DNA of 9,622 bases from positions 1 through 9,622 of the forward strand of contig SKYZ01000343.1 of the NCBI GenBank assembly GCA_007127625.1, in the 5' to 3' direction. Positions 1-6,552 of the stretch are shown piece by piece. The notes beneath the pieces are model-generated. The model was not told the origin of the DNA. It saw only the letters and a list, made by a program, of their open reading frames with translations, and did no database searches. This DNA comes from Aquisalimonas sp. (lineage in GTDB: Bacteria > Pseudomonadota > Gammaproteobacteria > Nitrococcales > Aquisalimonadaceae). The translations under genes were made by a program, and so were the position numbers. Position 1 is the first letter of the stretch. Every line of letters begins with the position of its first letter.

Positions 1-33
1 CTAGTGTCCTGTAACCCAAGTTCGTTGCATTTT

Positions 34-131
34 GAGCGCCTGTGCGGCGCCAGGGCGAGGCGCGGCTCGCAGGCAATGGCCGTCGCCCTTGGCAAGAGGC
101 GCAACGAAGCCCTGGCGCCGCACAGACGCTC
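34..131. repeat. Internal inverted repeat A of the MITE-like element
   Basis: Arms 34-56 and 109-131 pair at 22 of 23 positions, including a perfect 17-bp core (40-56 with 109-125). About 52 bases separate the arms. It forms the first lateral arm of the cloverleaf and is as well matched as the terminal repeats, which suggests the fold itself is maintained. Confidence 0.8.
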
Positions 132-138
132 CCGCAGG

Positions 139-238
139 GCCTGCCTCTGGGCGGCTGAGGCGGCGTTATCGGCCCTCGCCGTAGTGGACGCTACGCCTTC
201 GGCCCGATGGCCTTGTCTCAGCCGCCCAGAGGACAGGC
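139..238. repeat. Internal inverted repeat B of the MITE-like element
   Basis: Arms 144-159 and 217-232 pair perfectly over 16 bp. After a bulged A at 233 the pairing continues with 139-143 against 234-238. Inside the loop ATCGG (168-172) can pair with CCGAT (204-208), and CGTAG (180-184) with CTACG (191-195), so this arm is itself a stacked series of helices. Confidence 0.78.
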
Positions 239-271
239 AAAATACAACAAACTTGGGTTACGGGACACTAG

Positions 272-448
272 CCTCTCGCGGATAACATTAGCGATCCATT
301 CGCCTTCCGACAGGTTGTCGATTTGTGCCTGCGCAAGGAACTGCGAATCCAGCCCCTTCCTGCGCAAGGTGCCAGCTGCCGCATAACCGCTGTATGCTTG
401 CCGACTTTGCAAGGCTTCGTACGGACACCCCTGACGAGTAGTCGATCC
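272..448. other. Non-coding gap before the MFS gene; possible decayed minus-strand coding scrap
   Basis: No gene could be assigned here. On the minus strand an open frame passes through about 430-275; its conceptual peptide (with stretches such as GYAAAGTLRRKGLDSQFL and LSEGEWIANVI) looks more protein-like than the other frames, then runs into the MITE-like element. This would fit the tail of an older gene cut by the insertion, but I do not recognise the family and composition bias alone could explain it. A short palindrome, CGACA-ggt-TGTCG, lies at 308-320. I see no convincing promoter for the MFS gene. Confidence 0.3.
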
Positions 449-1753
449 ATGACCCGAAACGACTTCAGCCAGCCACCCCCATTGCGGCTCGCATGGTTTA
501 TCTGGGGGCTTGGCGCAGCGCTCTATTTCGCTGGCTTTTTCCACCGGGTCGCTCCTGGGGTCATTACCGACGAACTGATGCGCGATTTCGGCCTGGGCGC
601 AGCGGGATTGGGGGGCCTGTCGGCCTTCTACTTCTACACGTACGTTGCCATGCAGGTGCCAACCGGCATCCTGGCAGATCGTCTAGGGCCGCGACCGCTA
701 CTGGGCTGGGGTGCCCTCATTGCTTCCGTTGGCGCGGTTATGTTCGCTCTCGCGCCCGGTTTCGCGATGGCGGCTGCCGGCCGCGCTCTGATCGGTGCCT
801 CCGTGGCGGTGGCGTTTGTGTGCATGCTCAAGCTAGCCGCTCACTGGCTCGATGCGCGCCGCTTCGCTCTGGCCAGCGGCATGGCCCTTTGCGTAGGGAT
901 GATTGGGGCGGTATCCGCTGGTGTGCCCCTGCGCCTGGGGGTGGATGCATTCGGCTGGCGGCCAGTGATGATCGCCATTGCCGGGGCGACGCTGGTGATC
1001 GCCGTGCTCATCGCATGGTTCGTCCGTGAGGATCCGAATGCCTACGGCTATCAAAGCCACGCCCCCACCGATGCCCAGCCACCCAAGAGCGAAGGAATCC
1101 TGCGGGGGATTCTGAACGTCTTCCGGTACCGGAACTCCTGGCTCTTGGTCGTCATTCCCGGCGGCGTGGTCGGCCCCCTCCTCACATTCGCCGGCCTGTG
1201 GGGCGTTCCTTTCCTCACCAGGCACTACGGAATGTCGGCTAACGAGGCAGCCGTTTACACCTCAGTATTGCTGCTGGCCTGGGCTGCAGGGGGGCCCGCA
1301 TTCGGCGCCCTTGCCGACCACCTGCAACGACGCAAAAGCGTCTATCTGGCTGGCGTCATCACGGTACTGGCCGGTTGGCTGCTGGTCATCCACATCCCCG
1401 ATCTGCCGCGTACGCTGCTACTCGGCCTGTTGATCGTGATCGGGCTGGCATCCGGGGCGATGATCGTCTCCTTCGCCTTCGGCAAGGAGTCGGTGCCTCC
1501 ACACCTCGCCGGCACGAGCGCCGGGCTCATCAACATGGGCGTCATGGTCGGACCCATGATCCTGCAACCGTTGGTTGGCCGGATGCTGGAACGCGCCTGG
1601 GACGGCAGCAAGATCGACGGCACACCCGTCTACGCACTTGCCACCTACCAGTGGGCGTTCACCGCGATGCTGGTCTGGACGGCCGCTTCCGTCGTCCTGC
1701 TCGCATTCACCCGGGAAACCTACGGTCACCAGCAGCGCGCCGACGCGGTGTGA
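449..1753 (+). CDS. MFS transporter
   Basis: A 434-residue major facilitator superfamily permease of the inner membrane, length normal for the family, with about twelve hydrophobic segments in two halves. The loop after the second segment carries the family signature as GILADRLGPRP (residues 73-83: Gly73, Asp77, Arg78, Gly80, Arg82), with its weaker second-half counterpart GALADHLQRRK near 286-296. A hydrophilic central loop spans about 193-225. The ATG at 449 is chosen because the protein then begins with a short polar tail and enters the first membrane helix at about residue 14; the frame is open back to 323, but that extension is not protein-like. No strong ribosome binding site is visible. 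The substrate is not readable. It is separated from the following gene by 108 bases holding a promoter candidate, so it is probably a separate unit, though a related uptake or export role is possible. Confidence 0.88.
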   Translation: MTRNDFSQPPPLRLAWFIWGLGAALYFAGFFHRVAPGVITDELMRDFGLGAAGLGGLSAFYFYTYVAMQVPTGILADRLGPRPLLGWGALIASVGAVMFALAPGFAMAAAGRALIGASVAVAFVCMLKLAAHWLDARRFALASGMALCVGMIGAVSAGVPLRLGVDAFGWRPVMIAIAGATLVIAVLIAWFVREDPNAYGYQSHAPTDAQPPKSEGILRGILNVFRYRNSWLLVVIPGGVVGPLLTFAGLWGVPFLTRHYGMSANEAAVYTSVLLLAWAAGGPAFGALADHLQRRKSVYLAGVITVLAGWLLVIHIPDLPRTLLLGLLIVIGLASGAMIVSFAFGKESVPPHLAGTSAGLINMGVMVGPMILQPLVGRMLERAWDGSKIDGTPVYALATYQWAFTAMLVWTAASVVLLAFTRETYGHQQRADAV

Positions 1754-1788
1754 GCGGCGCCGGACTCACCCTGACTGCGATGACACTG

Positions 1789-1816
1789 TTGCTTGCGGAC
1801 GAAGGTCTGCTATGTT
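1789..1816 (+). promoter_or_regulatory. Candidate sigma70-type promoter for ydiJ and the downstream operon
   Basis: TTGCTT (1789-1794) and TATGTT (1811-1816) are 16 bases apart, matching 3 of 6 and 4 of 6 consensus bases. The position, 46 bases before the GTG start of ydiJ, is sensible, and the palindrome at 1815-1825 overlaps the -10 box. The match by itself is modest. Confidence 0.4.
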
Positions 1817-1825
1817 GTCTGACAA
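1815..1825. promoter_or_regulatory. Candidate GntR/FadR-type operator TTGTCTGACAA
   Basis: A perfect palindrome, TTGTC-T-GACAA, fits the general TNGTNNNACNA form bound by many FCD-class GntR regulators. It overlaps the end of the candidate -10 box and the expected transcription start, where bound protein would block initiation. The natural ligand is the GntR protein encoded at 7843-8574. I saw no second copy in the other intergenic gaps of this window. Binding is inferred. Confidence 0.5.
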
Positions 1826-1861
1826 ATAACAGTGATTGACACGACCTGAACCGGTGGCTCC

Positions 1862-4800
1862 GTGATCCTACCCGCGACAACACCGAAGAGCGAAAACCGC
1901 AGCGCTGCACGGGTGTTTGCCGATGCGCTCCGGGAGGAGGCATTCACCGGTGAGATCTCAACCGAGGTCTCGTCACGCCTTCTCGCGGCCACTGACAACA
2001 GCATCTACCAGATCATGCCTGCGCTCGTGGTCTTCCCTCGGGACGGCGACGACCTTGACCGCCTCGCTGCGGTGGCAGCGAGGCCTGAACACCACACCAT
2101 ACGGTTTTCACCCCGCGGCGGCGGCACCGGCACCAATGGCCAATCACTGACCGAGCACGTCGTCATTGACACGAGTCGTCATACAAATCGGATTCTTTCG
2201 ATCCAGCTAGAGTGTCTCAGAGCCACCGTTGAGCCCGGGGTGGTCCTCGCACAGCTCAACAGTGCACTGGAAGACGCTGACCTGTTCTTTCCTCCCTCTA
2301 CTTCAACCGCCACCCGCGTCACCATCGGCGGCATGGTCGGCACTGACGCCTGTGGAAAAGGGTCTCGCGTCTACGGGCGCACTGGCGACTACATCGAATC
2401 CCTGGAATTGCTGCTACCCGATGGCCGCCAAATCACCTGTCGTCGCTACAGTGCCGAGGAACTCGATACCAGCCCAGACAACGCGAGCCTCGCCCTTGCT
2501 CGCGAGGTAAGAAACATTCTGCAAGGCGCAGAGACCGGCATTCGTACCCAGTTCCCGAAACTCAGCCGGTCTCTGACGGGTTACAACCTATGGGAAGCCC
2601 TCGGGCACGATGGCTCTATTGACCTCGCTCGTCTTGTTACCGGAGCAGAAGGAACGTTGGGGCTCGTGCGCTCGATCACGGTTCGCCTCGAGCACAGGCC
2701 ACAGCACAAGGCGGTCGTTGTAATTCGGTACCACGATTTCGATGAGGCATTGCGCGATGCCCAGTGGCTTCTTGAATCGGATCCCACAGCGATCGAGACG
2801 CTCGATCATCGGCTTTATGGGCTGGCAAAGCGAGACGAGGGCTGGCATCTGGTGGCCGATGCCATGCAGGCCGACGATGCCGACGACCACGCTGTGACAA
2901 CGAACTTTGTCGAGATCAGTGCCAGCACCAGCGGCGAGCTGGAAACCCGCCTACAGGAACTCGCGGAGAGATTGCGCGAGCGCGGAAGCAGTCACTCCAT
3001 CACGCGTGACCTGGCGCAGATGGCAGAGCTGTGGAATATTCGCTCGCGCAGTGTGGGCATGCTTGGTCGCACCAGCGACGCTCGCAAACCGATCCCTTTC
3101 GTCGAAGACACGGTTGTCCCGCCGGAGCATCTCGCAGACTACATCCGCGAATTCCGTGCGTTGCTGGATGATCATGGCGTCGACTACGCGATGTTCGGAC
3201 ACGTGGACGTGGGTTGCCTGCACGTCCGTCCCGCCCTGGACATGGCTTCCCCGGACGATGCCCGGCTGGTCCGCAGCATCAGTGACGAGGTTGTCGCCCT
3301 GGTAAAGCGTTACCGCGGGCTGCTGTGGGGCGAACACGGCAAGGGGTTCCGGGGCGAGTACACTCGGGAATTCTTCGGGGAATCCCTCTATCCCGTGCTC
3401 GGTCGGATCAAGGCCGCGTTTGACCCCAACAACAGAATGAACCCGGGCAAAATCGTCGACCCCATCGCCGGAGCCCAAGGGGTCACTGCGATCGACCAGG
3501 CGCCGCTTCGCGGGCAACGTGATGCCCGCATCGGCGGAACCACGCGATTGGCGTGGAACGACGCTATCGCCTGCAACGGGAACGGGGTGTGTTTCGATTG
3601 GTCCTTTGCGAACACGATCTGCCCCAGCTACAAGGTGACACGCGACCGGGTCCACTCCCCGAAAGGCCGTGCGACGCTCCTGCGCGAGTGGCTCAAGCAA
3701 CTCGCGGACAACGACCTGACCCCGTCGGCAATCCCCTCTCGCCGCCCGCGCCGTCGACGCGCATCGCACCGGGAAGATTTCTCGCATGAAGTGTTCGATG
3801 CCATGTCGGGTTGCCTGGGGTGCAAGGCCTGCGCAACCCAGTGTCCGGTCCATGTCGATATCCCGGAGATGCGATCGCGTTTCCTGCAGGCCTATCATCG
3901 CGTCTACCGGCGGCCGTTGCGCGACTATGCTCTCGCAGGGACGGAGTTCGCTGCCGCTTGGCTTGGTCGTGCGCCGGCGCTCGGTCGGGTCATGCTGCGC
4001 AACAGAGGTGTACAGCGCTGTCTGAAGGCCTTCGGAATCAGCGATGCTCCTGCGCCGGCTTCACCCGGGGGACTTGTCGTCGCGAAGCAGCACGGCTATC
4101 TAATAGCCAGGTCCTGGCAACAAGCCAAAGCACGACTCGCATCATCCGGGAATTGCGTTGCGCTACTGCCGGATGCCTTCACCGCCTACTACGAAAACGA
4201 GACACTGCCTGCGGTGTGCCGCCTCGTGGAGGCCAACGGGTATGAGCCTGTGGTGCTCCCATATCAGCCGTCGGGGAAGGCCCTGCACGTCCACGGTTTC
4301 ATGGACGGATTCCGAGGGACTGCCGGGAAACTGGTCAGCGCGCTGGAATCAGTGCTGGAGACTCACCGCCCCGTGGTGGCCATCGAAGCCAGTGTCGGGT
4401 TATTCCTGCGGGACGAGTGCCGCGGGGTAACCACCGGCAAACGCCCTCTGCCCATCTGGCTCTTACCGGAGTGGCTCGCCCAGCACGGTGCAGCGTCGGC
4501 GCCGACCACCACCGTCCCCAGCGACAGCCCTTACCACCTGTTCCTCCACTGCACGGAGAAAACGGCAGTGCCCGCCGTGGGCAACCTTTGGGCGGAGGCC
4601 TTCCAGCAGGCAGGGCTTGCGATGCAGACCGTGAACAGCGGCTGCTGCGGCATGGCCGGCGCGTACGGTCACCAGAGCGAACACTACGAGCGCTCACACG
4701 CGCTCTACAACGCCAGTTGGGCGCCAACCGTCAACGAGCAACACCCAGACCGGATTCTGGCCACAGGCTTTTCCTGCCGATCTCAAACCGAACGATTCGG

Positions 4801-4915
4801 GGGCATACGGCCACGCCACCCGGCGGTTGCCCTCGCCGATGCTTTCAAGGAGAACGCGGGGCATGCTCCCGCCGCGAATAAGCGAAATGCCAGGGACCAT
4901 GCGGCCAGCGGCTGA
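1862..4915 (+). CDS. ydiJ: YdiJ-type FAD-linked oxidase with Fe-S domains (probable D-2-hydroxyacid dehydrogenase)
   Basis: A 1017-residue fusion, almost the length of E. coli YdiJ (about 1018), which is reported to act as a D-2-hydroxyglutarate dehydrogenase. The N-terminal half is a VAO-type FAD module: PRGGGTGTNGQS at 84-95, GGMVGTDACGKGS at 156-168, TGAEGTLG at 260-267, then the C-terminal oxidase part with a likely metal site in GHVDVGCLH (His447, His454), EHGKG at 491-495 and RMNPGK at 525-530. The second half is a GlpC-like Fe-S domain: CNGNGVC at 571-577 with Cys587, a 4Fe-4S motif Cys651-x2-Cys654-x2-Cys657-x3-Cys661-Pro, and CCG-type segments HCTEK (896-900), GCCGMAG (927-933) and SCRSQ (971-975). 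Expected reaction: oxidation of a D-2-hydroxy acid to the 2-oxo acid with electrons leaving through Fe-S centres. The start is GTG, with GGTGG at 1853-1857 as a weak ribosome site. The linker before the second cluster (626-637) is Arg-rich. The true substrate here may differ from 2-hydroxyglutarate. Confidence 0.9.
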   Translation: MILPATTPKSENRSAARVFADALREEAFTGEISTEVSSRLLAATDNSIYQIMPALVVFPRDGDDLDRLAAVAARPEHHTIRFSPRGGGTGTNGQSLTEHVVIDTSRHTNRILSIQLECLRATVEPGVVLAQLNSALEDADLFFPPSTSTATRVTIGGMVGTDACGKGSRVYGRTGDYIESLELLLPDGRQITCRRYSAEELDTSPDNASLALAREVRNILQGAETGIRTQFPKLSRSLTGYNLWEALGHDGSIDLARLVTGAEGTLGLVRSITVRLEHRPQHKAVVVIRYHDFDEALRDAQWLLESDPTAIETLDHRLYGLAKRDEGWHLVADAMQADDADDHAVTTNFVEISASTSGELETRLQELAERLRERGSSHSITRDLAQMAELWNIRSRSVGMLGRTSDARKPIPFVEDTVVPPEHLADYIREFRALLDDHGVDYAMFGHVDVGCLHVRPALDMASPDDARLVRSISDEVVALVKRYRGLLWGEHGKGFRGEYTREFFGESLYPVLGRIKAAFDPNNRMNPGKIVDPIAGAQGVTAIDQAPLRGQRDARIGGTTRLAWNDAIACNGNGVCFDWSFANTICPSYKVTRDRVHSPKGRATLLREWLKQLADNDLTPSAIPSRRPRRRRASHREDFSHEVFDAMSGCLGCKACATQCPVHVDIPEMRSRFLQAYHRVYRRPLRDYALAGTEFAAAWLGRAPALGRVMLRNRGVQRCLKAFGISDAPAPASPGGLVVAKQHGYLIARSWQQAKARLASSGNCVALLPDAFTAYYENETLPAVCRLVEANGYEPVVLPYQPSGKALHVHGFMDGFRGTAGKLVSALESVLETHRPVVAIEASVGLFLRDECRGVTTGKRPLPIWLLPEWLAQHGAASAPTTTVPSDSPYHLFLHCTEKTAVPAVGNLWAEAFQQAGLAMQTVNSGCCGMAGAYGHQSEHYERSHALYNASWAPTVNEQHPDRILATGFSCRSQTERFGGIRPRHPAVALADAFKENAGHAPAANKRNARDHAASG
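2061..2084 (+). repeat. Perfect 10-bp inverted repeat inside ydiJ
   Basis: GCCTCGCTGC (2061-2070) and GCAGCGAGGC (2075-2084) are exact reverse complements around a GGTG loop, about 200 bases after the ydiJ start. It lies in the codons for residues 67-75, an Ala-rich stretch, so it may be a by-product of alanine codon choice. As mRNA it would be a very stable hairpin. Confidence 0.6.
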
Positions 4916-4979
4916 AGTAGCCGCCGGACCGTGGCCGTTCAAAATACGATGACATAATCGAAAGTGAGGAGGCTCAATC
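4916..4979 (+). promoter_or_regulatory. ydiJ-dctP gap with possible extended -10 promoter and strong ribosome site
   Basis: GCGGCT (4908-4913) and AGCCGC (4919-4924) form a small hairpin across the ydiJ stop, with no T-run after it. TG-A-CATAAT at 4950-4958 resembles an extended -10 box (5 of 6 in the hexamer) without a visible -35 box. AGGAGG at 4967-4972, seven bases before the dctP ATG, is the best ribosome binding site in the window and fits the need for abundant binding protein. Independent transcription of dctP is possible but unproven; the predicted start would leave a leader of only about 15 bases. Confidence 0.35.
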
Positions 4980-5969
4980 ATGCGGTTCACAACATCACTT
5001 CTTGCCAGCGCCACTGCAGCCGCTCTGCTTGCAGCAACGGCCGCGAATGCGCAGACCACGCTGCGGCTGGGATGGACGACCTCTGACAGCGAGACGGACC
5101 CCTACGCCATTGCCGCACGCTATTTTGCCGAAGAATTGGAGAACGAAGCCCCGGGCGCATTCGATGTACGCTACTTCCCGAGCAATGAGCTCGGAGACGA
5201 ATCCGAAATGCTGCAAGGCATGCAACTCGGAACACTCGACGCCGGGGTCATTACCGGCACCCAGATTGCCACCGTCTCATCTGCCTTTCAGCTGAACGAC
5301 CTGCCGTTCCTCTACGAGGACAACGCCCAGGCGCAGCGTGTCCTGGACGGTGAAGTCGGCGAGACGATGCTTGCCAGCCTCGAGCCCGAAGGCATCGTGG
5401 GCCTGGGGTTTGCCGAGGCCGGCTTCCGGCACACGATTAACAATCGTGGCCCGATCTATAGCCCGGACGACATCAGCGGGCTGCGCATGCGGGTACAACC
5501 CAGCGATCTCTTCATCGACAGCTTCCGGGCCATCGGCGCAAACCCGGTGCCCATGGCGTGGAGCGATGTCTTTACGGCGGTACAGCAGGGAACCGTTGAT
5601 GGGCTCGAGATCCCGCTTGCTGTGATCTATGCCAACAACTACCCGGACGTGACGGACTATCTCTCACTCACCAGCCACAGCTACAACGCGCTCGGGCTGC
5701 TCGTCTCCAAACAGACCTATGACGCGTTGAGCGAAGAGCATCAGGAAGCGATGCAGACCGCCGCACGAAGCGCCATTGAACGCCAGCGCCAGACAGTGGC
5801 GGAAAATAACGATCAAATCGCCCAGAACATCGAAGATGCGGGCATGGAAATCAACGAAATCGATGACGTCGAAGCCTTCCGCGCTCTGGTCGAGGGTGTC
5901 TACGACGAATACCGCGATGCAATCGGCGGTGACCTGCTCGATATGGCACTGGAACAGGTCTCCGAGTGA
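4980..5969 (+). CDS. dctP: TRAP transporter substrate-binding protein DctP
   Basis: A 329-residue periplasmic solute receptor of the DctP family, of usual length. Residues 1-24 are a signal peptide (Arg2, hydrophobic Ala/Leu core, ANA before Gln25). Family signatures follow: QGMQLGTLDAGVIT at 79-92, GLRMRVQPSDLF at 167-178, and NPVPMAWSDVFTAVQQGTVD at 188-207. Arg171 lies where the family's carboxylate-binding arginine is found, with Arg150 as a second candidate, so the ligand is probably an organic acid. The mature protein is rich in Asp and Glu, which is common in halophile exported proteins. It works with DctQ and DctM just downstream in sodium- or proton-driven high-affinity uptake. The start is fixed by AGGAGG seven bases upstream and the signal peptide. 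Neighbours suggest a 2-hydroxy acid or lactone-related ligand; this is inference. Confidence 0.93.
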   Translation: MRFTTSLLASATAAALLAATAANAQTTLRLGWTTSDSETDPYAIAARYFAEELENEAPGAFDVRYFPSNELGDESEMLQGMQLGTLDAGVITGTQIATVSSAFQLNDLPFLYEDNAQAQRVLDGEVGETMLASLEPEGIVGLGFAEAGFRHTINNRGPIYSPDDISGLRMRVQPSDLFIDSFRAIGANPVPMAWSDVFTAVQQGTVDGLEIPLAVIYANNYPDVTDYLSLTSHSYNALGLLVSKQTYDALSEEHQEAMQTAARSAIERQRQTVAENNDQIAQNIEDAGMEINEIDDVEAFRALVEGVYDEYRDAIGGDLLDMALEQVSE

Positions 5970-5974
5970 TCATG

Positions 5975-6008
5975 CTCCCACGGCTTCGGCGCGCCGGGGC
6001 CGTGGGAG
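5975..6008 (+). terminator. Strong hairpin between dctP and dctQ, likely partial terminator or mRNA-stabilising element
   Basis: CTCCCACGGC (5975-5984) and GCCGTGGGAG (5999-6008) are perfect 10-bp arms; the loop contains the palindrome CGGCGCGCCG (5987-5996). Only a short TTTG follows. The short T-tract and immediate continuation into dctQ suggest leaky termination or protection of the dctP message 3' end, giving more binding protein than membrane subunits, as is common for binding-protein transporters. Confidence 0.65.
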
Positions 6009-6045
6009 TTTGTAGTCCGCCGCCGTGCAAAGGAGAGATCCCGAC

Positions 6046-6552
6046 ATGCTGCGCCGTGGCCTGGAAGCCATCAGCCGCTGGAGCGCCAACGTCACCGCTG
6101 TGGTCGCCTGCATAACAGGCATCACCATGGTGATCACGCTTCTCGTCGGAATCTTCTTTCGTTACGTCATGCAGGCCTCGCTCTCCTGGCCGGAAGAGGT
6201 CGCGCTGCTCACTTTCACATGGACGGTTTTCCTCACCGCCAGTCTCGGCGTGCGTGAGGATTTCCACGTGCGGGTCACGCTGTTGCGTGACGCCCTCCCC
6301 GACCACGCAGCCATCTGGCTTGAGCGCCTCCTACTCGTTGGTATCGGCGGATTCGCGCTGGCCATGTTCTGGTACGGCTGGGAGTTTGCCGAGTTCACGC
6401 AACGCCAGGTTTCCCCGGCCATCCGCTACCCACTCTGGATTCGTAACGCCTCTGTGCCAGTAGCCGGAGCTCTAATGCTCCTTCATGTGGCCGCTCGACT
6501 CTCGAGGCCGGCCTCGCACCGCCCGGACGCGACCGTGGAGACGTCGCTATGA
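6046..6552 (+). CDS. dctQ: TRAP transporter small membrane subunit DctQ
   Basis: A 168-residue inner membrane protein with four hydrophobic segments at about 16-38, 52-69, 93-115 and 135-152, the usual DctQ topology and size. Conserved features are FFRYVMQASLSWPEE (37-51, with Trp48 and Glu50-Glu51), Trp59, Arg70 and His74 in the REDFHV segment. It forms the membrane complex with DctM and supports interaction with the loaded binding protein. ATG 6046 is chosen over the upstream in-frame GTG at 6025 because AGGAG at 6031-6035 lies ten bases before it and overlaps the longer version. The gene begins 37 bases after the dctP-dctQ hairpin and overlaps dctM by four bases, indicating translational coupling and balanced amounts of the two subunits. 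Confidence 0.92.
   Translation: MLRRGLEAISRWSANVTAVVACITGITMVITLLVGIFFRYVMQASLSWPEEVALLTFTWTVFLTASLGVREDFHVRVTLLRDALPDHAAIWLERLLLVGIGGFALAMFWYGWEFAEFTQRQVSPAIRYPLWIRNASVPVAGALMLLHVAARLSRPASHRPDATVETSL

Larger units (their letters stand above)
1..271. mobile_element. MITE-like inverted-repeat element with cloverleaf folding potential
   Basis: Seen in the sequence: positions 1-34 are complementary to 238-271 at 31 of 34 positions, with mismatches at 10, 23 and 28. Both outer ends read CTAG. Inside are two further long inverted repeats: 34-56 with 109-131 (22 of 23 pairs) and 139-159 with 217-238 (21 pairs and one bulged base at 233). A small hairpin, CGTAG/CTACG, lies at 180-195. The element therefore folds nearly end to end. 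It has no transposase gene; the open frames across it are by-products of its GC richness. Terminal inverted repeats, small size and no coding capacity are the marks of a miniature inverted-repeat transposable element moved in trans. CTAG could be a duplicated target or part of the repeat, and the left flank lies outside the window, so this is undecided. The parent IS family is not identified. Confidence 0.72.
1754..1861 (+). other. Intergenic control region between the MFS gene and ydiJ
   Basis: It begins with a small inverted repeat, GTGAG (1750-1754) with CTCAC (1765-1769), enclosing a CGGCGCCG palindrome. No T-run follows, so it is at best a weak terminator for the MFS gene. The second half holds the promoter and operator candidates listed separately. 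Confidence 0.4.

Noticed and set aside
4..285. 93-codon plus-strand open frame across the left element
   Set aside because: It lies almost entirely within the inverted-repeat element, has no recognisable domain, and is explained by GC-rich stem sequences lacking stop codons.
323..448. Longer N-terminus for the MFS transporter
   Set aside because: The 42 extra residues show no membrane-protein or signal character, and the first helix is correctly placed from the ATG at 449.
2951..3898. 315-codon minus-strand open frame opposite ydiJ
   Set aside because: It is the antisense shadow of a clearly conserved, motif-rich coding region; its translation shows no domain order.
6025..6045. GTG start for dctQ at 6025
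   Set aside because: The clear AGGAG ribosome site at 6031-6035 lies inside that extension and serves the ATG at 6046.
6503..6516. 14-bp perfect palindrome CGAGGCCGGCCTCG near the end of dctQ
   Set aside because: Expected by chance in GC-rich coding DNA of this length, and it is within codons rather than a control region.
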